A DNA stretch of 64,000 bases from Petaurus breviceps papuanus. Taxonomy: Eukaryota; Chordata; Mammalia; Diprotodontia; Petauridae. A program made the translations under genes and the position numbers. The notes beneath the pieces were generated by a model. It was not told the DNA's origin and ran no database searches. It saw nothing but the letters and a program-made list of their open reading frames with translations. This document shows positions 23,047 through 35,222 of this stretch, piece after piece (within the stretch, counting starts at the first letter, position 1; each line of letters starts with the position of its first letter). The stretch lies in the NCBI GenBank assembly GCA_028583685.1, contig JAMXIF010001253.1, positions 69,677,799 to 69,741,798 on the forward strand, read 5' to 3'.

Positions 23047-25120
23047 AGTTTACTTTAAAAATATATATATAATAAACTCAACATGGTTCAAAGCTGTTGT
23101 GTTTGTTTCCTTCTGAACTTCCATTAATACTTTCCTGTGCCTTTAAAAAAATATTTCAGTGACTCCTCTTTTCTTTCTTTTCTTGGGGATGCCTCAAAGA
23201 TAGCTTTCCTCTATCCTTAAAATCCTACCTCATATTTGAAAAACAGAATTCTCAGGACAAATAATAATAATCAAGCAAAATAAATCCACTAATTGGCTGT
23301 TCCTAAAGCTCTACATCTAATTCTGCATAGGCGGAGTGGGTAGCATTCTTTAGTATCAGTCCTCTGTTATCATTGTCGGTCTTTGCATTGATTGGGATCC
23401 TTAAATATTTCTAAGTTGCTTTCCTTTACAATGTTGTTATTACTCAATAAGTTGTTGCCTTGGTACTGTTGAAAGGAGATAGGTCAAGTGTACTTCATGA
23501 GGTCAGAGAGAAGGGACATCAGAGGGGACTGAAATGCTTGCTTTAGCTCACCTAGGGAAAGTGAGTCCTTCCATAGGAGAATGGAGAAAATTTGGATAGT
23601 TGAAGAAAGGGGAACATAAAAAATAGAAGAAATTTATTTCAGTTTTCTTTTCTAAGTTTGTTGATTCCTCCTTATCCTTTCCTCTTCAATCAACATGCTT
23701 TTTCTCCCCCCACAGTAGTCCTGACCCTTTTAGGAATTACCACTTAGTGCCTTGTTATGGGTCAGAAAGAGTGGGTGGAAATACTGGCTGGTTCTTACAG
23801 ACTGAACAAGAAGCTAACTTGAAAAAATCTCCATGTAGATTAAAATGATCATTAGTGTCTCCTGACAATCCTTTGCCAGAGGGTTAGATGAGATCAGCAA
23901 CTTGTGAGTACATTATGATGTGATCCTACAGCAAACTCAATTAGATCAAAGCATCCTGGCTTCCACTGTCCAGTTTTAATTTCATATTGGTGCCAGAGGG
24001 GATGAGAAAGGATATGGAAGCACAAATGTTTCATGCTTATAACTGGGGCATTCAAAAATCCAAATACCTGGTTGGTGATGACCATAATAGGAACTGTAGG
24101 GATTTTTAATTAGCACCTTCTCCATAAACTCATTTTTTCTCTAAAAAAACTTTGTTTTTCACCTTGGTTTGCCTCAAACACAGTTGTTGTTGGTGGTGGT
24201 ATTTTTGTTTTATTTATTTATTTGCTTTCTAGTGATTTTTTTTTGCTAACCATTACCATCAATGAATATTAAATAGAGAATATTGGAACACTCAAAATAA
24301 ATTCATGAAATCAAATACTTGTTCAACTGGAAATGTGAATGTTTGCAAAATAATTTTTTAAATACAAAAGATTATTAAGGCAGAAGGATGATTTTATTCA
24401 GCTTTGCTTGTTTCAGTTGTTTTAAATGGGTGATGTGTTGCCAAGGAAATAGAGTGAATTGTCAGAAAGAGGCATTTATCTTGTATTGGGAGCTTTGGCC
24501 TTTATCCATACTTATTCATTTAATGCCATGAGTTTGGTGGAACTTACATTACAACCTACACTCTTTATTGAGGATTTTTTTTTGTTTCAGACATTTATTT
24601 TCATCCCATATATTTTAAGTGGTTTTGAGTACACTAAAATATCTTATATGATCACAAGTTACATTTTCCTTTGATTTGTACCTTTTGGTGATTCATTTCA
24701 TGATCATTCTATAAATGCGTGAAGTCCTTGGAATTTGCATTAATTTCTCAGAAATGCTCAGTCAGTATCTTCACATTTTTTTCAACTCTCTCTAAATACC
24801 AGAAGAATGTCCCTGTATAAACTACTTTTGCATATTTAACATATTCTTGAGATATATGTGACCTCTCTCTATCTCTCATTCCCATTTTCTAGAAAAATCA
24901 GAGTGGTCAAGGTTTTTATACATTAGCACTGAGTATTCCACATTTTTAGAAAAGCTGATATTCAGAAGAAACAATAATTATCTGTTCCTGAATGAAAATT
25001 AGTAGAATATATGTACTTCAAGGAAAGGGGATGTTTGTCATTTTTAAAAATATCCATTGCCTAGAACAATGCCATTCTTTCTCTCAGACTATTTCCTCTA
25101 TTGTAGAAGGGGAAAGTACT
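23047..25120. other. no recognisable feature over 2 kb
   Basis: A short AT tract lies at 23060-23085 and (TTG)/(TTTA)-rich sequence at 24185-24235. I see no exon signature or repeat family. This is the longest unassigned stretch of the window. Confidence 0.45.
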
Positions 25121-25127
25121 TACTGTG

Positions 25128-25410
25128 AGATTCAAATAAGTGATTGTATAAACTCTGTTAGGTAAATACTATAGGTACTTCTGTATTTTACAACCGAGGA
25201 AACTGAGTCAGAGGGAAGCAAAGGAATCTGTGCATGGTCATATGTTGTTGTTTGTCCTTGGTACTTGAAGAGGACCAATAACATCATGATGCTAGGATAA
25301 GAGTACAGTGTAATCATATAGGTGATAAGTGTCACAGCCAGGATTTATATCCAGGAATCTGGATTCCAAATTCAACATTCCAAGTCATCTGCATTACACA
25401 CACCATGCTA
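25128..25410 (-). repeat. MIR SINE split by an RTE tail
   Basis: 'cgaggaaactgagtcagagg' lies before the insertion, and 'cacagccaggatttatatcc' and 'aatctggattccaaattcaa' after it. Confidence 0.6.
25244..25319 (-). mobile_element. Short RTE-type tail insertion
   Basis: 'gttgttgtttgtccttggta' and 'gaagaggaccaataacatca' are the reverse complement of the RTE ending at 5.6 kb. Imperfect flanking repeat '(g/a)tcatat'. Confidence 0.55.
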
Positions 25411-25729
25411 TCTTGAAAGTGAAGGTGCTAAAGCTAACTCATTCACTTTCAAAAGTAAATAATAATGTTATTTTTACAGGAAATCATAGGCTACACTGCA
25501 CGAAAAGATTAGAACAATTTTTTTAAATTTATTAATTTCTAGTTTCTTCCCTCTCATGTTAGAAATGGAGACTATGGCTACTTTGTATTCTCTACTAGGC
25601 AGACCATATCTCATGGATTTTCAGATCTAGGAGTCACATTTTTGAAAGGCATCGCCAAAGCAGGGCATACCAGAATAATTAGGGAATTGGAAAGTATGTC
25701 ATATAAGGATTAGGTGAAGAACTAGGCAT

Positions 25730-26065
25730 CTTTCATCTGTAAATGGCTTTCAGGTGACATGGAAGCTTTCTTCAAACATTTACAGGATTGTTATGTGGAA
25801 GAGAGAAAACATTTGTCTTCCTTGGTCCCAGAGGGCAGATCTAGTGCCACTAAGGAGGAACTTGAGAGGCACATTTAGGTTTGATATAAGAAAACAAAAT
25901 TCCTAATATTTAAGCCTTTAAAAGGGAGAATGAATTGCCTGAAGAAGATAGGACTTTTCCATCTTTGGAAGTCTTCAAGCAGAGAATAGATGAAGACTTG
26001 TTGTGCTGGAAATATTGCAGAGGAATTTTCATCCCAGGAAATGATTGGACTACATGACCTAACTT
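25730..26065 (+). repeat. CR1/L3 LINE 3' end
   Basis: 'tgttatgtggaagagagaaa', 'ggtcccagagggcagatcta', 'cttcaagcagagaatagatg' and 'gattggactacatgacctaa' follow the CR1/L3 3' end in order. Confidence 0.7.
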
Positions 26066-26119
26066 AGTGAACTTGAAATCTTAACAAAAAGTGGTAATTA
26101 ACCATTCAGGTATCATATA

Positions 26120-26525
26120 TTAGGAGGCAGCATTGAACAGTAAATCACTGGACCTGGGGTCAGAACACCTGGGTTTGAATCCTGGCCATGTAAAAACTTA
26201 GAGAAGAATGAAAAGCATTTACTAAGTACCTTCTATGTGCCAGACATTTTTACAAACATTACTTCATTTGATTCTTAGAACAACACTGTGAGATTGGTGT
26301 ATTTACAATTGCCATTTGACAGATCAGAAAACTGAGGTACTCAGAGATTAAGTGACCTGCCCAGGGTCACATAGCTAGTAAGTGTCTGAAACAAATTTGA
26401 ACTAAGATCTCTCTTATTCTAGGTCCTATGCTCTATCCATTGTGACACCTGGTACCTCAACTTTGAATAGGTTCCTTAACCCTAATGGCTCCAATTTTCC
26501 TCATCTGTATGCAACAGGAATGCCT
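26120..26525 (+). repeat. SINE/MIR split by a reverse CORE-SINE
   Basis: Head 'aggcagcattgaacagtaaa' with 'ggtcagaacacctgggtttg' (26120-26200) continues at 26460 with 'aggttccttaaccctaatgg' and 'ttcctcatctgtatgcaaca'. Confidence 0.65.
26205..26455 (-). mobile_element. MIR-type CORE-SINE inserted in a SINE
   Basis: 'ctaagtaccttctatgtgcc', 'gaaaactgaggtactcagag', 'gcccagggtcacatagctag' and 'atgctctatccattgtgaca'. It runs opposite to the host SINE. Confidence 0.7.
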
Positions 26526-26820
26526 TGTGCAGATAGTGGGGCTATGTCCACTGTCCTTAAAGCTTCAGAGTCAGAAGAGGACCAAAACAAAGCCAAAGGT
26601 ATGGGTAATTAAAAAAGAAGGGCTGAGTATGAGGGGAGAGAGGTTGATGTAAAGGTCCCCCATGAGAAGAGCCTGTTATTTCTTCTTCTTTGGCATGCTG
26701 AACAAGATTGACACAAACACCAATAATTCTAGTGAAGAAGAAAATGGGTAATGACTCAAAGAGACTGATGTTGATGCATAGGTAGCTAATCAAAAAACTT
26801 GAATTTAAAATATACATGTA

Positions 26821-26982
26821 GGGGTGGCTAGGTGGTGCAGGAAATAGAGCACCGGCCCTGGAGTCAGGAAAACCTGAGTTCAATTCCAGCCTCAGACACT
26901 TAACATTTACCAGCTGTGTGGCCTTGGGCAAGTTACTTAACCCCAATTGCCCTCCAAAAAGCAAAAATAAAAATAATAAAAT
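26821..26982 (+). mobile_element. Short tRNA-headed SINE
   Basis: 'ggggtggctaggtggtgcag' to 'ccccaattgccctccaaaaa' with an A-rich tail. 14-bp direct repeats 'aaaata(t)a(c/t)atgta' at 26807-26820 and 26983-26996, one mismatch. Confidence 0.9.
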
Positions 26983-27289
26983 AAAATATATATGTACCTG
27001 GAGATGAAAGAAGGTGAAATGACTGAAAAATAACAAGCTCAGAATGTGCTAAAGCAGATGAATGCTAGCAACAAAAATTCTTTATTATTAGGAAAAGGGA
27101 AAAAGTTAGGGAATAGTACAACTGAGGGGTAGATAGGATAATTAAAATAGATGACAGAGAGGAAGTAAAGTTATTTGTTACTTTGCTACTGATCTTACCA
27201 AGGAAAATGAAATTTAGCTTGGGAATTATGGAGCAAAATTTATTATAGAGCTGAAATTAAGGGGAATGAGAGTTACTCTCAATGAATTA

Positions 27290-28700
27290 ATATCACCAGG
27301 CTTGGATGCACTCAATCCCAGGACTGGAAGGCATGCTTACTGAGCTGCTCTTCGTGATGCACATTTGAAACAGCACCCAGAATCAGAGAGTTACAACCAA
27401 ACTAGTGTTGAGGATACAAATAGCCCAATTTATTTTTCAAGAAAAAGAAATTCTTTAAACCGTGGATCAGTGAACTTGACTTAATTTCCTAGATAAATTC
27501 TAGACTGAATATTAAAGAGGTGGTTTGTCATCATTTAAAAAGGGAAATATTGATCACAATGGGCTTTATCATGAATACAGACTAAACTCATTTCCTTTTC
27601 TGACAATGCTGATTTATAGATTAGGGGAATGTCCCAGGCATTTCAACAAATACTTTGATGAAGTCTATCATACCATCCTTGTTGACAAGACAGAGGGATG
27701 TACTTGAGATGATAGTACAGTAAGACAGATGTGGATCTGATTGAATCATCAGTGTTAAAGAGTATTCTTGATGGTTTGATGCTTACTTTGAATGAGACTC
27801 CAAGTAAAGAGCTCCTGGGATTTATCTTTGGCTCTTTGCCATTCACCAATCAATGCCTTAGTTAGAACCACCCTTATCCAATTTGTAGATGATGCAAGTC
27901 ATGGAGGGATAGATAACACACTGGAGAACAGATGCAGGATTCTAAAGAATCTTGGCAGTACATACAACAATGGACCAATTCTGCTAAGATACAATTTCAT
28001 GAAAATATATAAAACCCTATCCCTGAACTTTTAAAATAAACACTTTGAACAAATACAGGATGAAAAGAGTATACTTTAACGATTCATGTGGGAAAGGGGC
28101 CTGAGAATTTTAGTAAATGGCAAGTTCAATAGGAGCAAATTAATAGCCTGATGTGGCAGCCAGAAAAATCAAACAAAAACCAAAAATCCTAACATAATTT
28201 CAGCACACATTGATAAAGGCAGTGTTCATAATGATGGAAGCAGTGGTGTTTAGTGTTGTCTTCAGTTCCAGATAGTCAGTTTTAAAGGGGCACTGGCAAA
28301 TATTGTAATTACAAAAAAAATGAGACTGCCTGATAAGGAGACTGGATGCCATGGAAAGCAAAGATCAGATGAAGGAACTAGGGACATTTTGTCAGGAGAT
28401 GACTCAAAGAAGCCATGATGGCCAACTTCGCATATTTAAAGTATCATCTGTCATATGGAAGAGGGATGAAATTTATGTTGGATTCCAGAAAGAAAAATGA
28501 AGAATACATGCACAGAGGCAGATTTAAGCTAAAAATATAAGGGAAAACTCTTTATATTGGGTAATTTGCTTTAGGATATGGTAGATTCTTCCATCACTAG
28601 AGATGTTTGAGTGATTTTGCAGACAGGAATTATATAAAAAGGAACAGCCGTCAAGATGCATTCCAAATATGAGATTCCATGTTTCTATATTTAAGCATTT
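27290..28700 (+). repeat. CR1/L3 LINE fragment with reverse transcriptase remnant
   Basis: From 27610, 'aggcatttcaacaaatactt', 'tgatgaagtctatcatacca' and 'gatgatagtacagtaagaca' follow the CR1 reverse transcriptase. At 27880 the catalytic block reads QFVDDASHGGIDNTLEN, compared with QFADDT in the family. The 3' part has 'gatgtggcagccagaaaaat' and 'catatggaagagggatgaaa'. Ancient and full of stops. A host exon is unlikely. Confidence 0.7.
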
Positions 28701-28773
28701 GGTACATTATATGGACATCAGACAATTAAAATGCCATTTTCTGATGTAGTAGATTATATAACTGTATATTTTC

Positions 28774-28921
28774 TTTTTTAAATTTATTTTTAATTTTCAA
28801 CATTCATTTACATAAATTTTAAATTTCCTCCACCTCCATCCCCTCCCCTTCCCCAAGATGGCATCTGATATAGGCTTTACACATACATTCTTATAAAACA
28901 CATTTTCACACTAGTCATGAT
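28774..28921 (-). mobile_element. 5'-truncated L1 3' UTR fragment
   Basis: 'ttttcaacattcatttacat' plus C/T-rich sequence resembles the 3' end of the HAL1 at 37.9 kb. 14-bp direct repeats 'aact(g/a)tatattttc' at 28760-28773 and 28922-28935. Confidence 0.75.
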
Positions 28922-29034
28922 AACTATATATTTTCACCATTTTTATGTGTTGGGGCCCTTGAATAAAGTTCTTGTTATTTTATTTTTGTTCAATAGAAGG
29001 TGAAGGATTTAAAATGAGAAATGTCAGTAATTCA

Positions 29035-29130
29035 AGAAACATTTATTAATTGCTTGCAACATTCTAAGAGTTAGGAATACAAAGAAAGGTAAAAATCTGT
29101 CCTCACTCCCAAGGAGCTAGCATGCTATGT
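29035..29130 (+). repeat. L2 fragment
   Basis: 'tttattaattgcttgcaaca' followed by 'cactcccaaggagctagcat'. Confidence 0.5.
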
Positions 29131-29187
29131 TATGGCCTACTATGTCACTTCTTGAAATTGGAAAACATTAAACTTCTTCATTTTTTT

Positions 29188-29484
29188 TTTGTAAGCAATT
29201 GGGGTTAAGTAACTTGCTCAAGGTTACACGGCCAGTTATTTCTGGGTATGGTGCTAAGTATCTGAGCCCAGATTCGATCCCAGGTTATCCCGAATCTGGG
29301 GCCGGTGCTCTTACGCACTGCACCACCTGGCTGCCCCTAATCAATTGGGGTTAAGTAACTTGCTGAAGGTTACATAGCCAGGTGTTTCCGGGTGGGTGCT
29401 AAGCATCTGAGCCCAGATTTGATCCCAGGTCATCCCGACTCTGGGGCCGGCACTCTTACTCACTGTGCTACCTGGCTGCCCCTA
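29188..29484 (-). mobile_element. Dimeric SINE
   Basis: Two head-to-tail SINE units of about 145 bases. In coding orientation the first unit (29484-29340) has 'cacccacccggaaacacctg' and the second (29339-29190) has 'aataactggccgtgtaacct'. One target duplication, 'ttcttca(c)ttttttt' (29174-29187 and 29485-29498), surrounds both, so they entered together. A second dimer with the same unit order is at 49.07 kb. Confidence 0.8.
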
Positions 29485-29699
29485 TTCTTCACTTTTTTTG
29501 AAACTTTACATTTCATAGTAATAAATATTCCAAAGTCAATCCTTATCTTTATAAGATTAAGTGAACCTTGCTGAGCAAACAACATTTTCATATATTATTC
29601 AACATAAAAAAGGACAGAACCATTGCTTAGGTTTGCAAAATAATGGTGATTATCCTACATTCTATGTTTTAGGATGATCATTGACGTTTTGGTAAATTT

Positions 29700-29880
29700 T
29701 TTATGATTTACAAAATACTTTCTTAAAGAGAACCCTTTGAGGTAAGTAATGCAAATATTATTCCCATTTTATATGTGAGGAAACTGAGGCTCAGTGAAGT
29801 TAACTTACTTTGCCCAATGGCTATCAGCTAATGTGAAATCCAACATCCTAACTACAAACCCATCACTCCACTAAGTCAAT
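29700..29880 (-). repeat. MIR SINE
   Basis: 'cattttatatgtgaggaaac' and 'tgaggctcagtgaagttaac'. Confidence 0.6.
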
Positions 29881-30301
29881 CTGTGTTTTGGAGGATTCTT
29901 TAAATTGAGAGTAGTAAGCCCCATGGTGAAATTGTAGCCTATAATGGAAAAGACAGTGGAAGAGAGATACTGACTGGGGCTAAAAACGATGTACGATCAA
30001 TCCATAAAAACTCTTTATTGGTATGTAGGCAAAACTGGTTGATTTACTGCTTTTGGTCACTTAAGAGGTCAAGTGGTTGTCACCAAGAGTATATGTGATC
30101 AGAAAGAGAAATAGACCAACCATGTTTCAGGAGCGAGGGATAACAAATGGACACAGTCTGAATCCAACCTTGGTAACCAAGAAATAGTTAAAATCATGTT
30201 GGAAAGAACTATTGTGGAAAATTTATGGAAAATCACTGATAAAAACAAGAAGGTGTGAAGGACTAGCAGTCTGAATTGGAGAAGAGAATACTCTAAACAA
30301 G

Positions 30302-30497
30302 GAGTTCTTTACTTTTTTTGTGTCATGGTCCCCTTTGGTAGTCTGATAAAGCCTATGGATTCCTTCTTAGAATTATGTATTTAAATGTCTAAAATAAAAT
30401 ACACAGAATTACAAAGGAAGCCTATTATGTCTAAAAACAATTATCAAATTATATTTTACAGAAAAGTCCATGTACCTCTGGTTAAGAACCATTGCTC
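30302..30497. mobile_element. hAT-type MITE
   Basis: The left end 'caaggagttctttacttttt' and right end 'ggttaagaaccattg' are inverted matches. The interior 'gtcatggtcccctttggtag' / 'aaaataaaatacacag' fits a short non-autonomous hAT (Charlie-like) element. Possible 8-bp duplication 'ctct(a/g)aa'. Confidence 0.6.
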
Positions 30498-30599
30498 TGA
30501 AGAGGTCATAGCTCCATCAAAGTGTTGTAGTAGTGGACAAAATGGATCTGTGTGACTAACTTGGCCCCAGAAGTTAATATGTGTCATGATCATAGATCA

Positions 30600-30780
30600 T
30601 AGGTTTAGAGATGTATGGCATATTAGAGACCATTTCACAGATTGCTCATTTCATAGATGAGAAACTGAGGTCCAATTCAGTGATTTACCCAAAGTCACAT
30701 AGATAGTAAGTAATATAACTGGCATTTGAACCCAGGTCCAACTTGAAACACAGTCCTCCATTTGACCACTCTGTCTCACC
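30600..30780 (-). repeat. MIR SINE
   Basis: 'agatgagaaactgaggtcca', 'caaagtcacatagatagtaa', 'catttgaacccaggtccaac'. Confidence 0.65.
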
Positions 30781-31830
30781 AGGTTGAAGATGATCAAATC
30801 TGCAGTAGCATAGCAAAAGTTGGAGACTGGGTATAGACAATCACAATCTAAATTTTGGTAATAATATTTCAAGTAGTGAAGACAGAAGTGTCCAAAAGAG
30901 TAATTGGGATGAGTCCAATTCTATGGATATTTATAGTGTTTAATAAGTATTCTGCCCAAATGTCTCCTTGCAGTTTCAAAGCGTTTGTTACAGGAAGAAA
31001 ATGGCAATGCCTGTTGCTGAAGTCCTATGTAGCTGCCTAAGATGAAGAATAGTCCAGGGAAGGGAACACACTAGGTATTTTAGAGCTTTGCTGCTTATGA
31101 GTCAAGGTGGATGGCAGGACTTTGAGTATAATCACAGAAGGCCAAGTTGACTAATGTTCCAGGTGGGGTGGGAGTTAAGCGATGCTTGCTGTTCCATACC
31201 TGACTAACCCTATAACACATTAAAAATATATTTTAAATGTATTTATTATATACTTTTATATATACATATTATATATAATTATATAATAAATATGTTTATT
31301 ATATATAATCATATAATATATAAGATATATTATAAATATATTTATATATACATATTATATACCTACTTTGCTATTTGAGAAGCACATCAACAAGCAAGGC
31401 TACTCAGTTACCAAATCTTATCAAATGTAAGCAAATGAATTTTCAAAAAATCTGAGGTGTTGATGATATGCAATTTACTTCAAGTTCACACAAATTCACA
31501 TTTGCACAAAACCATATTATTCCTGATGAATATCAGCTTTAGAAAAGGTGACATTCCACTGGCAAGTGAAAGAAAAGGTCTGAAATAAACATTTAATCTG
31601 ATTCTTAGTTCCTTAGCATAACAGGGACAGGATTGGCTTGGGTAGCAGACAACCATGGAGATATGCTTGACAGCTCAAACAATTTAGGGAATAGTAAAGG
31701 CGCCTACTAATAATATATTGCATTTTGCAACATTTTAAATGTATATATGGCCTTATGATTTCATTAGGATAGGGAATTCTCCACAAGGAAATTCCTTCTA
31801 CCAAAGCAAATTAGCAAACGCTCTGTAATT
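30781..31830. other. no gene; AT-rich tract
   Basis: 31205-31375 is nearly pure A/T with repeated 'tatataat' and 'ataaatatgttta' variants. The rest is unassigned. Confidence 0.6.
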
Positions 31831-31834
31831 TGAA

Positions 31835-32060
31835 GCCTTGGCCTGGGTATTGTGAGGCTAAGTGACTTGTTCAACAGCCAGTCTGTATAAAATGATTTAA
31901 GCTTCAATCTTCAATATGCTGAGGCCATTTGGTACTATGTCACACTTTCATTAACAAAAGGCTTTAAAAATGTTCTCCCTTGATTCGCAACAATCCTATG
32001 GTGCAAGAATTTTACAGGCGAGCAAACTGAGAGTTAGAGATATTGTAACTTTTATTAGAG
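31835..32060 (-). repeat. Two MIR fragments
   Basis: 'gaggctaagtgacttgttca' (31850) and 'ggcgagcaaactgagagtta' (32015). Confidence 0.5.
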
Positions 32061-32359
32061 GGGCAGCTACAACAACAACAGCATCAAACCACTTTTACAG
32101 AATAACAGACGTTATAAGTGACCAGGGCTAGCACTATGGTCCTTCCAGACCTACCACTAATGAAGAACTGGAATTAGGCATACATTTGCTTATAGAGAGG
32201 AGTCAGGATCAAGTCCTGAGCTATGTTATAAAATAGGTTGAAGGTACTTCTCCAACAAAAGATACTAAAGCAACCTTCTAACCCCCTTCATTAAAGGGTT
32301 AAGACTTTTCAGTATTCTCTTTTTAAATTGAGAGTCTAAAGAGGGTCACTTTTTATTTT

Positions 32360-32530
32360 TATTAAATCATGTATATTATGTGTATACACACATACACATA
32401 TGTGTATTTACAAACATATACATTAATATATCATAAATATACATTAATATGTTATAAATAAATATCACAAATGTTATTTAATATAATATAGAGCATATAT
32501 AAAAATATTATACATTAACATATATGAACT
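32360..32530. repeat. AT-rich low-complexity tract
   Basis: Alternating 'acattaatat' and 'ataaatat' units. Confidence 0.8.
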
Positions 32531-32544
32531 GATTCTTTCACTTT

Positions 32545-33010
32545 TTTTTTAATAATTCTCCCCTTTCCCCAGTAAGCTTTATTTTGGGGGGGGGTAACAA
32601 AGATTTTAAAAGAAAGTGTAAAACCACTTCAGCAAAACTATCCTGTACATCAGTTATGTCTGGCAATATATTCAGTATTCCACCACCATAGTCTACCACC
32701 TTGCAAAGAAAGGAGGGAAGAACATTTTCTTCACTCTTCTTCAGCTTTAGTCATAATATTATATATTGTTCAATTTTATTCTATTGTTCTTTCCATTCAC
32801 ATTGTTAAAATTGTGCATATTGTTTTCCTTAATCTTCTGACTTTGCTTTGCCACATTTCATATGTCTTCCCATATTCCTCTGTATTCTTTTCTTATGGTC
32901 ATTATTATTACATTCATGTTGTTTCCTTTTTATTTCTCTCAGGCAGCCCTCCTTTGTGTGAGGATCCAGCATTACACATACTTAGCTACTTCATGTATAC
33001 AAATCATTTC
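32545..33010 (-). repeat. Older L1 3' end fragment
   Basis: 'gccacatttcatatgtcttc', 'ccatattcctctgtattctt' and 'attacattcatgttgtttcc' match the antisense 3' end of an older marsupial L1 subfamily also seen at 63.7 kb. Diverged. Confidence 0.5.
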
Positions 33011-33050
33011 ACTGTAGTGTGAGGTGGTCTTAGATCACAAATATTCATTA

Positions 33051-34247
33051 GAAGGGACAGGGCCAAGATGGCAGAGTGAAAATAGGGACTTCCTTGAGAT
33101 CTCCCCCAAATCCCTCCAAATACCTGTAAAAAATGACTCTAAGCAAATTCTAGAGCAGCAGAACCCACAAAATGACTGGGTGGTGGTCCTGGGGCAAGCA
33201 GGAGCTCTGGCATGATGGAGCTTATAGCATCAGTGAAGAGGGAATCCTCCTTACAGTTCCAAGACGGAAAAGACCAATGTGATGGATAAAGAGAAATCAT
33301 AAGGGACTTATTGAAGTTGAACTGTTTACATTCCTATATGGAAAGATGATGCTTGTAACTTCTGAGACCTTTCTCAGTATTAAAGTAGTTGGAGAGAATA
33401 TATATATAGAGAAAGAAGGCACAGGGTTAGTTTACTATGAAGGGATGATAACTGAAAAAATAAAATTAAGGGGTGATAGAGGAATGTACTGGGAGAAGGA
33501 GAGAGGTAGAGGTAGAATTGAATAAATTATCTCACATGAAACAGGCAAGGAAAAGCTTTTACAGTAAGGGGAAGAAGGGGGAGGTCAAAGAGAATGAGTG
33601 AACCTTACTCCCATCAGATTTGGCTGAAGGAGGGAATAACATACACATTCAACTGGGTATGGAAATCTATCTTACCCTACAGAAAATAGGGGGGAGAGGG
33701 ATAAGAGGGTGGGGATGATAGGAAAGAGGGCAAATGGGGGTGAGGGGCAATTAAAAGCAAGCACTTTTGAAGTGAGAAAGGGCCAAAGGAGAGAAAAGAA
33801 TAAATGGGGGGCAAGATAGGATGGAAGAAAATATAGTTTAGTCTTTTACAACATGACTATTATGGAAGTGTTTTACATGACTGCACATGTATAACCTACA
33901 TCAAATTTCTTGCTTTCTCCAAGAGGGTGGATGGAGAGAGAAGAAGGGAGAAAATGTGGAACTCAAAGTTTTAAAAACAAGTGTTAAAATTGTTTTTATA
34001 TGCAGCTGGGAAATAAGATATACAGTAAGAGGGTATAGAAATCTATCTTGCCCTACAGGAAAATAGAAGGAAAGGGGCTAAGAGAAGGGGCAGTGATTTA
34101 AAAGGAGGGCAGATTGGGGGAAGGGGTAATCATAATGCATGCTCTCTTAGGGTTGGGGGAGAGGAGAGATGGGGGAAAATTTGGAACTCAAAATCTTGTG
34201 GAAGTGAATGTTGAAAACTAAAAATAAATAAATTTAAAACAAACAAA
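33051..34247 (+). mobile_element. ORF-less HAL1 derivative
   Basis: It starts 'gaagggacaggg' with CAAGATGG at 33064. Only about 220 bases of 5' UTR remain. At about 33285 it passes straight into the sequence that follows ORF1 in the other copies ('agagaaatcataagggactt'). Two polypurine blocks and the L1-like 3' UTR follow. Perfect 12-bp target duplication 'aaatattcatta' (33039-33050 and 34248-34259). With no ORF it must have moved, as deleted or as an RNA, using proteins made elsewhere. Confidence 0.9.
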
Positions 34248-34276
34248 AAATATTCATTAAACTCTAAGTTCTTTGA

Positions 34277-34545
34277 AGGGACTACTAAATGGCACAGTGG
34301 ATAGAGCACTGGCTCTGGAGTCAGAAAGACTCATCTTGGTGAGTCTAAATCTGACCTCAGACACTTATTAGCTATGAGACCTGGGAAAGTTACTTTGTTT
34401 GCCTAAGTTTCCTCACCTTCCAAATGATCTGGACAAGGAAATGGCAAATAATTCCATTATCTTTGCCCAGAAAGTACCAAATGGAATCACAGAGAGTTGG
34501 ATATGATTGTAACAATGCAGCAACAGCAAAAACAACAACAAAGTA
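34277..34545 (+). mobile_element. MAR1-like CORE-SINE
   Basis: 'gactactaaatggcacagtg', 'ggacaaggaaatggcaaata', 'aatggaatcacagagagttg' and an 'aacaacaacaaag' tail. It sits inside an L2/MIR tail that continues at 34546. Confidence 0.8.
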
Positions 34546-35222
34546 AGCTCCTGGAAGGTAAGAATTGTTGGGTTTTTTGTCTTTGCATCTTCAATGCCCA
34601 ATAAACTTTCTGTCACATAATAGGCATTTAATAAATGCTCAGTTTTGGTTGCTGTTCAGTAAAGTGCATGTACATTCTACATTATCTGAACCTGCTTGAC
34701 ACTAGAGGATCAAATATCAAATTCCCAGTATGACTCTTAAAGCCCTCCATAACTTTACCCCCTCCTTCCTTTCTAGTCTTCTTATGTCACTCTCTTTCAT
34801 GTATCCCAGCATCCACTGACACTGACTTCCTAAATGTTGCTTGCAAAAAAGAAAAAAAAAACCTTCATCACCCTACTTCGGTGCATTTTCATTGGCTGTC
34901 ACCTTTGCCTGGCATGTTTCCCCCCTGTGTCTCTACCCTTGCTTTCCCTGACTTCTTTTAAGTCTTAGCTAAAATTATACCCTTTTAAAGAAGTCTTTCC
35001 CTGGTCCCTTTTAATGCTAGTACCTTCTCTCTTAAAGCATCTCCAATTTATTGTGGATATATCTTATTTGAACATAGCTATTTATATGTTGTCTTCCTCC
35101 ATTAGATTGTTAGTTACTTGAGGGTAGAGACTGTTGATTGTCTTTTTTTCTAATCTCTGCACTTAGCATAGTGCCTGACACATAGCTGTCATTTAATAAG
35201 TTCTTATTGACTTGACTGATGG
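34546..35222 (+). repeat. L2 LINE 3' region
   Basis: 34546-34660 is an L2-type tail. 34690-35222 follows the L2 3' UTR closely: 'aaagccctccataactttac', 'tttgcctggcatgtttcccc', 'gaagtctttccctggtccct' and 'agattgttagttacttgagg', ending 'taataagttcttattgac'. Confidence 0.8.

Noticed and set aside
26557-27036. 159-codon minus-strand frame
   Set aside because: Its middle is the antisense of a SINE (26821-26982). No domain is present outside it.
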